From: Gemmatimonas sp.
GTDB lineage: Bacteria; Gemmatimonadota; Gemmatimonadetes; Gemmatimonadales; Gemmatimonadaceae
DNA length: 64,000 nt
Assembly: GCF_027531815.1 (NCBI RefSeq)
Contig: NZ_JAPZSK010000017.1
Span: 180,399-244,398, forward strand
Direction: 5' to 3'
Every line of letters starts with the position of its first letter. The first letter of the stretch is position 1. Shown here piece after piece: positions 54,501-61,602 of this stretch. The notes beneath the pieces were generated by a model. That model searched no databases and was not told the DNA's origin. It worked only from the letters and a program-made list of their open reading frames with translations. Both the position numbers and the translations under genes were made by a program.

Positions 54501-54630
54501 CCGCCGGCGTCTCGGGGAGGGTAAGGTCGAGCAGCTCCAGACGCCCGAGCGTGTGCAACATGAAGACCGCACCGGGGTCGGTCACGGTTGGCGCGGGATC
54601 GTGCGGCTGGACGACGGGACTGCGTGTCAT
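51523..54630 (-). CDS. membrane-tethered BTAD/STAND ATPase transcriptional regulator with periplasmic domain
   Basis: 1035 residues from ATG 54630. Order: winged-helix DNA-binding domain (25-105; RHNVRQALWRLRRVLGE), BTAD (115-245), AAA/STAND ATPase with Walker A GVAGVGKS (301-308) and Walker B LLLLLDDLHWLD (410-421), helical arm (500-700), one transmembrane helix (about 712-731, FGLSLVTSVAAATFAW), and about 300 residues outside with Ig-like strands (VTILAGDRVTAERGLARFGG). SARP-type activators are normally soluble; here signal reception appears to be periplasmic. Divergent from the alkane monooxygenase gene, a possible target. Confidence 0.85.
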   Translation of the reverse strand: MTRSPVVQPHDPAPTVTDPGAVFMLHTLGRLELLDLTLPETPAVLQRGKPLALLAYCAAERRRAHSRDTLCALLWADAVPERSRHNVRQALWRLRRVLGETLSTRDDAVTGVGPALQLDREQFLHAVAREDVTAALSLYHGPFLADLALPGGDEFEAWAAAERGRLEDALVRLVETVLRREPPRLKPADRRTTLAALLTRAPDSLDARRLAVEVHLDLGDRVGARREADSLAALAARLDLPLSPAMQASIGRARSADPEPSEQRPTPFTLELVGRDDAFATTMSAWARARRGDTELVILQGVAGVGKSRLLRAIADRCSGKRPQVLSVRANAGELDVPFAFAALLARGLCGLRGAAGISADSARELVALDPGLASRFAGVSGSPEAGELVRRRALAVLDLLQAVAEQQPLLLLLDDLHWLDSASRQLVTMVLARMSGLPLLVVGAMRPERPLVVEHPALQRIDLPPLTHDATLDTLEASGTWPNTADSEQFVGALVNACEGIPLEVVERLTLAIDAGLLALCDGQWSSRDWRAATQLVAASAPLTRRLRACTADERALLLVLAVAGMPLSANIVVARPEDAATLRTLEAKGFVRREHARWQPVHDVVVESLLADSATADVAAAHRQLTEALVRTRAPEHLPMAVRHFCAAGADDEAGNLFVQVVAQARARGDRRPATQLLTDIVGAAVSPERQQTIVQRVRWHQRQPGAFARLWFGLSLVTSVAAATFAWASARKPSLNLSQAALVAHGAPLFGTRALRLVPSIVVRVGNGRTADTGARVVQVRPLDSDVTILAGDRVTAERGLARFGGLRLASSDSVIRLRFESPGYRPVDAEVRVNTGGGPAPGDDGIHLVEGRFTVGGIRQTVRGPDALLRVPADSLLNGVVQMQYSSSHAAASVWASVTPTWGKADEEGRELLPLTTPVRWDVVDLPVTLKAPSRPGHHWILFTVAAEPSGGYALSATNWTMNRPLWHDGNDLAHLPDAVIRQANHRGTAAVMTAYPMKHRQNRPECRVASASVMHCPARQALFGIEVVVY

Positions 54631-54770
54631 GGACTCCGCGAGACGGGAGAATGAAACCGAGTGAGAACGACGAGACGTTGGCAAGACGGCGTCTCGCCAG
54701 CGTCTCGAGCTCGCGTATCTGCGGGAGCAGGGTGGTAGCGGTGACTTTGCACTGCGGTATGTTTGACGCA

Positions 54771-56165
54771 ATGACACCGGCGATCTGGCAGGATCCCAAA
54801 CGGTACCTCTGGGCCATCGCGCTCACCATGCCACTTCTGCCGTGGCTGGCGTTGGGGCTCCATGCGGCGAGCGGTGCCGGCCTCTGGCTCTGGCTTGGCC
54901 CCATCGTCACGCTGGGTGTGGTCCCGCTGCTCGATGTCATCACGGGCGTCGACCGTGCCAACCCACCCGCGGAGCTGACCGCCGCGCTGGAGGCCGATCG
55001 GTACTACCGGTGGGTCACGTATCTCTTTCTGCCGCTGCAGTACGCCGGGTTCGTGGCCGCCTTTTACGTCATCGCCCGCGGTGACCTCTCCGTCGCGGAG
55101 TGCATCGGCCTCTCCGCCACGGTGGGCTTCATTGGCGGACTCGGGATCAACACCGCGCACGAACTCGGACACAAGAAGGAGAGTGTCGAGCGCTGGCTGT
55201 CCAAGATCGCGCTCGCGCAAAGCTGGTACGGCCATTTCTACATCGAACACAATCGCGGCCACCACGTGCGCGTCGCGACGCCGGACGACCCGGCCAGCAG
55301 CCGACTGGGCGAATCGTTCTATCGGTTCTGGCCACGCACCGTGGTGGGTTCGCTGCGCAGCGCGTGGCAGCTCGAAGCGCGACGGTACGCGCGCATTGGC
55401 CAGCACCCGTTTCGGCCGGGAAACAATGTGCTGAACGCGTGGCTGTTGTCCGCCGTGCTCTGGACGGTCATGGTGCTCTGGCTGGGCGTCGAGATCCTGC
55501 CGTATCTCGTGCTGCAGGGCGTGATTGGCTTCACGCTGCTCGAAGCGGTCAACTACCTCGAGCACTATGGGCTGCTGCGCCAGCGCGTGGGCGCACCGGG
55601 ACGCGAGCGCTACGAGCATGTGGCGCCGCGTCACTCGTGGAACTCCAACCACCTCACCACCAACGTGCTGCTGTATCACCTGCAGCGGCACAGCGACCAC
55701 CATGCGCATCCCACGCGGCGGTATCAGGCGCTGCGTGATCACGCGGAAGCGCCGGTGCTTCCCACGGGCTACGCCGGCATGATTCTGCTGGCGCTGGTTC
55801 CGCCGCTGTGGTATCGCGTTGTAAATCCGCGGGTGCTCGCGCATTACGGCGGTGACGTGCGCCTCGCCAACGTGGCGCCACACGCGCAGGCGCGACTGCT
55901 GGCGCGCTACCCGGCACCTTCCCATTCGACAGCCATACACAGCAGTAGCGGGCCGCAGCACGATGGAAACACGGCGCCCGCTACGTTTGCAGCCGACGCG
56001 TACAGCTGCCCGGGGTGCGGATATACCTATGCGCCCCGGCGCGGCGCCCCGCGCGAAGGGTACCCGGCCGGTACGCCGTGGGCCGACCTTCCCGGGGACT
56101 GGCCCTGTCCGGATTGCGGGGTGCGTGAGAAGACCGACTTCGTACCGGTGTCGGTGGCGATATGA
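54771..56165 (+). CDS. alkB: alkane 1-monooxygenase AlkB fused to rubredoxin
   Basis: 464 residues from ATG 54771 (ATG 54759 also possible). Six hydrophobic helices. The diiron histidine motifs are all present: NTAHELGHKKE, IEHNRGHHVRVATP, NYLEHYGL and LQRHSDHHAHPTRRYQ. The C-terminal 55 residues, after a Ser/His-rich linker, are a rubredoxin with two CxxC iron sites (SCPGCGYTY and PCPDCGVREKTDF). It hydroxylates the terminal carbon of n-alkanes in the inner membrane; the fused rubredoxin passes the electrons. The divergent neighbour is the BTAD-STAND regulator. No rubredoxin reductase lies nearby. Confidence 0.95.
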   Translation: MTPAIWQDPKRYLWAIALTMPLLPWLALGLHAASGAGLWLWLGPIVTLGVVPLLDVITGVDRANPPAELTAALEADRYYRWVTYLFLPLQYAGFVAAFYVIARGDLSVAECIGLSATVGFIGGLGINTAHELGHKKESVERWLSKIALAQSWYGHFYIEHNRGHHVRVATPDDPASSRLGESFYRFWPRTVVGSLRSAWQLEARRYARIGQHPFRPGNNVLNAWLLSAVLWTVMVLWLGVEILPYLVLQGVIGFTLLEAVNYLEHYGLLRQRVGAPGRERYEHVAPRHSWNSNHLTTNVLLYHLQRHSDHHAHPTRRYQALRDHAEAPVLPTGYAGMILLALVPPLWYRVVNPRVLAHYGGDVRLANVAPHAQARLLARYPAPSHSTAIHSSSGPQHDGNTAPATFAADAYSCPGCGYTYAPRRGAPREGYPAGTPWADLPGDWPCPDCGVREKTDFVPVSVAI

Positions 56166-56191
56166 CGCGCGATTGCTAACCCGCGGCGGCG

Positions 56192-58126
56192 CTACCGCGG
56201 CAACGCATACGCCACAATCTCCGACGCCTGCCCGCCCGCGGTCGTCGCAAAAACCACGTACTGCCGCCCGTCGTGCAGGTACGTCATCGGAATGCCCGTC
56301 TGCGTGCCGCTCGGAATATCGAGTCGCGTAATGCGCGCCCCGGTGCGCTTGTCGAGCACCCATAAATTGCCGCTGCCGTTCGTGCCTTCGCCGGCGAAGA
56401 GCAGCGTGCGCGTCACCAGCAGTCCGGCGCGCGACGTGCGACCCGTGTTGGGAATGCTGGCCGGCGGCAGCTTGAGTCGCTCGGCGACATACGCCGGCGT
56501 ATCGCCGTTGGGCACCATCCACGCATGGTTGCCCGTCGTCAGGTCGATCGCGGTGATGCGCCCCCAGGGCGGCTTCACGAACGGCACGCCGGGCGCGAGC
56601 TGACCGCCACGGCCGCCCGCGATATAGTTCATGTCCGAGACTTTGCCACCGGGCAGCAGGGCGAGGAACGACGGCGCCGTCACCGACGGCACATACAGGT
56701 AGCCCGTCTCGGGGTCGAGCGCGCCGCCTTCCCAGTTGGCGCCCCCTGTCGAGGCCGGGAGCGAGAGCGTGCCGCGCGTGCCGTCGGTGGCGCCCGCCAA
56801 TGAGGGCGGGGTGTAGAGCGGCCCCCAGCGGTACTGGCGCGCGATTTCCCGCGCGCGCGCGCGAATCTCCGGCGTGAAGTCGAGCAGGTCGTCCTCGCTG
56901 AAGCCCTGTCGCTCGAAGGGCGCGGGCTTCGTGGGGAATGGCTGCGTGGGACTGTACCACTCGCCGGGTACGTCGCCCTTGGGCACGGCCCGCTCCTCGA
57001 TGGGCCAGATGGGTGTACCGGTCACGCGATCGAGCACGAAGACGAAGCCCTGCTTGGTGAGCTGGGCCAGGATTCTTCGTGGCTTTCCCTCGACGGTGAG
57101 GTCGGCGAGGATGGGCGCGGTGGTGTTGTCCCAGTCCCAGATGTCGTGGTGGATGGTCTGGAAGTGCCACACGCGTTTGCCTGTACGCGCGTCGAGCGCC
57201 ACGATGCTCGTGGAGAAGAGGTTGTTGCCCGGCCGGTGACCACCGTAGTAGTCGCCGGTTGCCGCTTCGGTGGGCAGATAGACGTAGCCAAGCTGCGCAT
57301 CCCAGGAGATCTGCGCCCACGCGGCGCTGTTACCGGTGTAGGCCCACGACTTCTCGAGCCAGCTGTCGTTTCCGAACTCGCCGGGCTCCGGGATGGTGTG
57401 GAACGTCCACAGCAAACGCCCCGTGCGCGCATCGAAGCCGCGAATGTCGCCCGGCGTGTTCACCTTCGACGGCGGCTGCATGCCCACGTGCAGCGCCGCG
57501 CCCACCACCAGCACATTGCCGATCACAGCCGCCGGCGAACTCGCGCCAATCGAGCCGTCCACCGACACGCCTTCGCGAACGCGGAGATTCTGCTGCAGGT
57601 CCACGACGCCGTTGCGTCCGAAGCCGGGGATCGGCCGGCCGTTGTGTGCGTCGAGGGCGATGAGATGGTACCCGGGGGTGACCACGTAGAGGCGGTCGTC
57701 GCCCTTGCCGTCGGACCAGTACGACACACCGCGTCCCGAGTTCACGCGCGGCGCCTTGGCAAGCCGGTCACGCTCGTCGAAGCGATACATCCAGATGGTT
57801 TCGCCCGTGGCCGGATCGATGGCGACCACATTGCGGTGCATGCCGGCGGTGGCGTAGAGCCGCCCTTTCACGAAGATGGGCGTCGTCTGACTGGCGGCGG
57901 CCGGGTTGGGCCCCTGGTTCCGGGCGCTCCATCGCCACGCCACTTCGAGCGAAGCCGCGTTCGACGCGTCGATCTGACTCAGCGACGAGTATCGGGTGTG
58001 CCCCGCGTCGCCACCGTAAATGGGCCACTCGGCGCCGGCGCCGCGCTGTGCACGCGCGGTCGCCGGCGCGACCGCACTCGCGGCAGCGGAGAGCGCCAGC
58101 AGGGCGAGGGGAAAATGCCGTCCCAT
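56192..58126 (-). CDS. PQQ-dependent dehydrogenase, periplasmic quinoprotein
   Basis: 644 residues from ATG 58126, with a signal peptide (cleavage near ATARAQR). Quinoprotein propeller blades are evident: IDASNAASLEVAWRW, VAIDPATGETIWMYRFDE, VTPGYHLIALDAHNGRP, DIRGFDARTGRLLWTFHTIP, FQTIHHDIWDWDNTTAPIL, GGALDPETGYLYVPSV and NLWVLDKRTGARITRLDI. The HHDIWDWD element is typical of the glucose/alcohol-type enzymes. No CxxCH haem site, so it is not a quinohaemoprotein; electrons may pass to the cytochrome c protein encoded at 59742. Substrate not decided. Convergent with alkB, so it could oxidise alcohols made by AlkB (inference). Confidence 0.88.
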   Translation of the reverse strand: MGRHFPLALLALSAAASAVAPATARAQRGAGAEWPIYGGDAGHTRYSSLSQIDASNAASLEVAWRWSARNQGPNPAAASQTTPIFVKGRLYATAGMHRNVVAIDPATGETIWMYRFDERDRLAKAPRVNSGRGVSYWSDGKGDDRLYVVTPGYHLIALDAHNGRPIPGFGRNGVVDLQQNLRVREGVSVDGSIGASSPAAVIGNVLVVGAALHVGMQPPSKVNTPGDIRGFDARTGRLLWTFHTIPEPGEFGNDSWLEKSWAYTGNSAAWAQISWDAQLGYVYLPTEAATGDYYGGHRPGNNLFSTSIVALDARTGKRVWHFQTIHHDIWDWDNTTAPILADLTVEGKPRRILAQLTKQGFVFVLDRVTGTPIWPIEERAVPKGDVPGEWYSPTQPFPTKPAPFERQGFSEDDLLDFTPEIRARAREIARQYRWGPLYTPPSLAGATDGTRGTLSLPASTGGANWEGGALDPETGYLYVPSVTAPSFLALLPGGKVSDMNYIAGGRGGQLAPGVPFVKPPWGRITAIDLTTGNHAWMVPNGDTPAYVAERLKLPPASIPNTGRTSRAGLLVTRTLLFAGEGTNGSGNLWVLDKRTGARITRLDIPSGTQTGIPMTYLHDGRQYVVFATTAGGQASEIVAYALPR

Positions 58127-58216
58127 CAGAGGCTCCAAGGGAGAGAAGGTGATTCGGCGGTCGCGAGAACGTGCCGTGCCGTTGCCGTATCCGCTAGGGA
58201 ATGCAGATTCCGCCGC

Positions 58217-58885
58217 ATGGTGATCGTCGTGCTCCTCGTGGCGCTGCTCGTGGCGCCGATGGCCTCGCCCTCGACGCTGGCCGCGCAAGCGCATGAGCAT
58301 GCTGCCAGCGCACCGGCCCCCGATGCGCGCCTCGAGCTCGTGCTGGGCGGTCCGCACCTGATCCTGTATCACACCGGCTATCTCGCGCTGGGCGAGTCGC
58401 AGGTGGCCGGGCTGCAGCGACTGCGGCGCGCGGTGTGCGAGGCGGAAGTCGTGTACGTGGAGCGCACCGCAACGGGGCGCGACCAGATGTCCGCGCTCCT
58501 CGCCGACTCCGTGCCGCTGCCGCGCGAATCAGCGGCGGCGCCCACCAGGTCGTCAGGGCTGCACGACGCGATGAATGCACTGGCCGCCGCGGAATCGTCG
58601 TGGCTCACGGCGCTGCTGCGCGCGCGGCGCGACGCGCTGGGGCTGCTGACCACGCCGCAGCGCGCCCAGCTGATGACGCTGCGCGATCACTGGGTGCGCG
58701 AATCGCTCGCGATGATCGAGGAGTCCACGCGCCCCGGTCAGCGCGGACACAAGGGCACGCAGCTGCCCATTCGCGTGCCTGGGATGGTGGTGGGCACCAC
58801 CACGTTGCTCCCCTACTGCGAGTCGTTGCACGGGCCATCGATGCACATCAGCATGCCTGGCGTTCCGCCGCAGGTCAGCCGCTGA
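58217..58885 (+). CDS. secreted Spy/CpxP-like (heavy-metal-resistance-type) protein
   Basis: 222 residues from ATG 58217, with a signal peptide (VIVVLLVALLVAPMASPSTLA). The mature protein is His/Ala-rich at its start (AAQAHEHAASAPAP) and contains GYLALGESQVAGLQRLRRAV and LGLLTTPQRAQLMTLRDHWV; the L-T-x-x-Q pair is the mark of Spy/CpxP periplasmic chaperones and CnrX-type metal sensors. Helical with acidic and basic faces. Divergent from the PQQ dehydrogenase by 90 bp. A copper- or envelope-stress role is likely. Confidence 0.65.
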   Translation: MVIVVLLVALLVAPMASPSTLAAQAHEHAASAPAPDARLELVLGGPHLILYHTGYLALGESQVAGLQRLRRAVCEAEVVYVERTATGRDQMSALLADSVPLPRESAAAPTRSSGLHDAMNALAAAESSWLTALLRARRDALGLLTTPQRAQLMTLRDHWVRESLAMIEESTRPGQRGHKGTQLPIRVPGMVVGTTTLLPYCESLHGPSMHISMPGVPPQVSR

Positions 58886-58896
58886 ACGGCACTTGA

Positions 58897-59745
58897 TCAG
58901 CCGCTGACCTTCACCCGCACGTAGCCGTTCGTCCAGCAGCACTGCTGCCCCGGCGCACTGTCGGTGATGCCGAAGTTGTCCACGCGTACCCGCAGCATGT
59001 ACTCGCCGGGGGCACTGAAGCGCACCGCCGTCGTGGCCTCGCCGCCTCCGGGCGCCGTGGTGGCCGTGCGCGGCTCGAAGGATACATCGCCGGGCCCCTG
59101 GTGCTTGAACCAGAGCATGTTCAACGGGATCGGCTTCCGTTCGCCGCGATCCTCCATCCACACGCGGATCGTGAGCGGGGTGCCCATCGCGACCATGAGT
59201 GGCCCGGTGGTCACGCCCTCGCGGCCCGCGGACGCGGGGCCGTCGGCGGCGAAGCGCACCACCGGCATCATCGACCCGGCAGCCTGCGGTGTGTAGGAGA
59301 GCTTGTAGTACTCACTCGTCGCGCGGCCGGGTACGGTGTAGGTCACCCCGCCGTGTCGCAACGTCCATACGACGTCACCCTTGTGCCCCGTCGGCACCCG
59401 AATGGCGAACACCCCGCGTTCGCGCCGGCCGCCAAACGCGCCATAGCGCACGACTGGGAAATGGGTCGGCTGCAAACCATTGAACTGCGCCGGCTCGATG
59501 CGATTGTCCGGACCGATGGGAATATCCACCGCGCCGCTCGCGTTGCGATTCATGAATCCGTACGAGAGCGTGATGCTGCCATCGGGATTGGCGTACCACC
59601 CGTCGAAGTACGGCGCCACGCCGGCGCCGGAGGGTGCGCTCGGCCCGAGGGGGTATCGCGCGCCGGGCTGCGGTTGCGCCGAAAGCGGTACGACCGAAAG
59701 CGGCACGGCCACGCAACAGGCGACGGCGACGAGCGCGAACTTCAC
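58897..59745 (-). CDS. hypothetical secreted beta-rich protein, partner of the cytochrome c protein
   Basis: 282 residues from GTG 59745, which overlaps the upstream stop by 4 bp (GTGA). Signal peptide VAVACCVAVPLSVVPLSAQP. Segments GWYANPDGSITLSYGFMNRN, NRIEPAQFNGLQPTHFPV, GVFAIRVPTGHKGDVVW and RVDNFGITDS suggest two beta-sandwich domains. A Cys pair CC lies near the C-terminus. I know no named domain for it, but it is coupled to the cytochrome c/copper-monooxygenase-like gene, so it is probably exported with it as an accessory subunit. Confidence 0.65.
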   Translation of the reverse strand: MKFALVAVACCVAVPLSVVPLSAQPQPGARYPLGPSAPSGAGVAPYFDGWYANPDGSITLSYGFMNRNASGAVDIPIGPDNRIEPAQFNGLQPTHFPVVRYGAFGGRRERGVFAIRVPTGHKGDVVWTLRHGGVTYTVPGRATSEYYKLSYTPQAAGSMMPVVRFAADGPASAGREGVTTGPLMVAMGTPLTIRVWMEDRGERKPIPLNMLWFKHQGPGDVSFEPRTATTAPGGGEATTAVRFSAPGEYMLRVRVDNFGITDSAPGQQCCWTNGYVRVKVSG

Positions 59746-61142
59746 TTCTTGGCCCGCTGCGCGAGCAGCCGCTGATACGACGCCTCATCGAGTTGCGTCA
59801 CCGCGATCCACGCGTGGCTCATTTCGTCGGTGGTGCGATCACCGATGCCTACCCATTGATCGGGATCGGGATTGGCGGGGTTCTTGTCGGTGTTGTCGTA
59901 CCACGCGGTGTTGATGATCACGGAGCCCGCCGGCAGGAGCGGCGCTGCGTCTTCGGCGTACACGTGGCTGTGGTGCCATCCCGGGTTCCAGTTCGACACC
60001 ATGCTCAGCGTTTCGCGTCGACCGTCGGGATACAGCACCTCGAGCCGTTTGGCGACCAGACGCAGATGCCCATGCGGCTGCCACGAATCGATGCGCACGG
60101 GCGTGTTGAACCGGTGCATGCCCTGCGTGACGAGGGTGCCGTGCGGCTCGATTTCGAAGTCACCCGAGCCGCTCTGCAGCGCATAGAGACCCAGCGTTTG
60201 CCGATGCCGCGTTTGCGGGGTGACCTCGGGCCCGTGGAACCAGATCCCGACCTCGAGCTGGTCGTCTGCGACAGCCTTCCCATTGGGGAAGTAGTGAATG
60301 TCGAAGAGCACGTTGGAGCCCGCCGGCGCGATGCGGCAGGCGTCGGCTGGTACGATTTCGCCGATCTTGCCGAGTGCGTATTCGGAGAGGCGTACGCTCC
60401 CCGGACCGCCGCCACCGACGGCATCCGGCTCCGTCGTGACGTTGCCCGGCACGAACGTGGAGTTGGCGTGGTGCGTGACGCTGCGTCCGGCGACCGTGGG
60501 CTTGGTTTCGATGGCCTTGATGCAGCGGTCGGTGGTGAGGCCGCTGGGCACGGCGGGGCGCCACCAGCGGTCCTGGCCCACGGCCGGCACGGAGTACTTG
60601 GCCGCCTTGATGACCAGGTCGGGCGGGCCGTACTGCGCGGCGAGCTGGTATTGCCCCGGTTCCGGTAGTTTGGGTGCGGGGGGCATATCGGCCGGGTCGC
60701 CTTCCGGCATGCCTTCGTCGACCCACCGAAGAATCGTCGCGATGTCGCGATCGGAGAGGCGCCAGTCGTGCTGGAGTTTCTGGATGCCGATGTGGGTGTC
60801 GTACTGATAGGGCGGCATCTCGCGCGCCTGCACGACCTGCTTGATGAGCGGGCCGTGGCGGCGGGCGTGTTCGTAGGTGAGGAGGGGCATGGGCCCGATC
60901 CCGCCCGGCGAGTGGCACACCTGGCAGTTCTTCTGCAGGACGGGGGCGACGTCGCGGGTGAAGCTGATGCGCGCCGAGTCGGCGGCGCGGCGTGGCGCCG
61001 AGTGCGTGCCGGGTTCGGAGCGTGCGGCCGGCGTGCCCGTTCGCGCCGCGGTGAGGATGAGGGCGGCGGCACACGAGAACGCGAGGGAACGACGCCAGCG
61101 TCGCGGAAGCGGCTTCCGTGGTGACGGACCGGTCGGCTCCAT
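59742..61142 (-). CDS. c-type cytochrome fused to a copper-type II (PHM-like) monooxygenase domain
   Basis: 466 residues from ATG 61142; signal segment SLAFSCAAALILTAAR. One haem site CQVCH lies near residue 73, with a Met/His-rich region after it (PMPLLTYEHARRHGPL). The rest follows the ascorbate-dependent copper monooxygenase plan: THHANSTFVPGN, VLFDIHYFPNGKAVADDQLE, PHGHLRLVAKRLEVLYPDG, NWNPGWHHSHVY, INTAWYDNTDKNPANPDPDQ and TTDEMSHAW. His-rich sites could bind two coppers. Reaction unproven. Overlaps the next gene's GTG by 4 bp. Confidence 0.75.
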   Translation of the reverse strand: MEPTGPSPRKPLPRRWRRSLAFSCAAALILTAARTGTPAARSEPGTHSAPRRAADSARISFTRDVAPVLQKNCQVCHSPGGIGPMPLLTYEHARRHGPLIKQVVQAREMPPYQYDTHIGIQKLQHDWRLSDRDIATILRWVDEGMPEGDPADMPPAPKLPEPGQYQLAAQYGPPDLVIKAAKYSVPAVGQDRWWRPAVPSGLTTDRCIKAIETKPTVAGRSVTHHANSTFVPGNVTTEPDAVGGGGPGSVRLSEYALGKIGEIVPADACRIAPAGSNVLFDIHYFPNGKAVADDQLEVGIWFHGPEVTPQTRHRQTLGLYALQSGSGDFEIEPHGTLVTQGMHRFNTPVRIDSWQPHGHLRLVAKRLEVLYPDGRRETLSMVSNWNPGWHHSHVYAEDAAPLLPAGSVIINTAWYDNTDKNPANPDPDQWVGIGDRTTDEMSHAWIAVTQLDEASYQRLLAQRAKK

Positions 61143-61419
61143 GAGGTTTCTCCGGGGACGGGTGGCGGATAGCATGGCGCGCGTGGGGCGGCGGGGCAAG
61201 GGAACCGGGGGCGGGCGCCGCTGGCGGCGGTAGGAACGGTGCGGTCCGCGTGGGGCTGATGGCGGTATAGTCGCGCGCAGGAATACAGAAGAGCGGCGCC
61301 TTCACTCGGGGAGTGGGGCGCCGCTCGTTCGATACCCGCATGCGTGTTGTCCCGCCGCGCCATTCGATGACTCGGCGTGGCGGTGCGTGCCTCTTGCGGG
61401 TCTCTCGGCGCGACTGAAC
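61143..61419. other. intergenic region between the cytochrome c gene and the cassette array
   Basis: No ORF. It holds the upstream region of the cytochrome c gene and a strong nested hairpin: GAGCGGCGCC (61291-61300) against GGCGCCGCTC (61317-61326), with inner CACTC/GAGTG around GGG. On the minus strand a T-rich TTCTGTATTCC follows, so it could terminate transcription leaving the array. Confidence 0.45.
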
Positions 61420-61602
61420 GTTAGACTGCATTATCTGCAGCCTAACGCGGTGGCGTCGATGCCTTGGCCACTGGGGCAAGTCGTTGATGCATTGGGTGAT
61501 ATCCCATTGGCGTCGACGGTCGGTGCGCGGGATTAGACTGCGGAAATGCGCTGCATAATCCGTGGTCTGCAGTGATCGCCTGCAGCCTAATCAGCGTTAG
61601 GC
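61420..61602 (+). mobile_element. non-coding recombination-site region at the left end of the cassette array
   Basis: Core-site motifs crowd this stretch: GTTAGAC (61420-61426) and GTTAGGC (61596-61602), both matching the integron core consensus GTTRRRY, and the inverse-core GCCTAAC (61440-61446). GCCTAAC...GTTAGGC could be the outer pair of a long (163-bp) attC; short hairpins lie inside. It might also hold an attI or a tiny non-coding cassette. The right boundary (61596/61597) is supported by the match with the next attC; the internal structure is uncertain. Confidence 0.55.
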
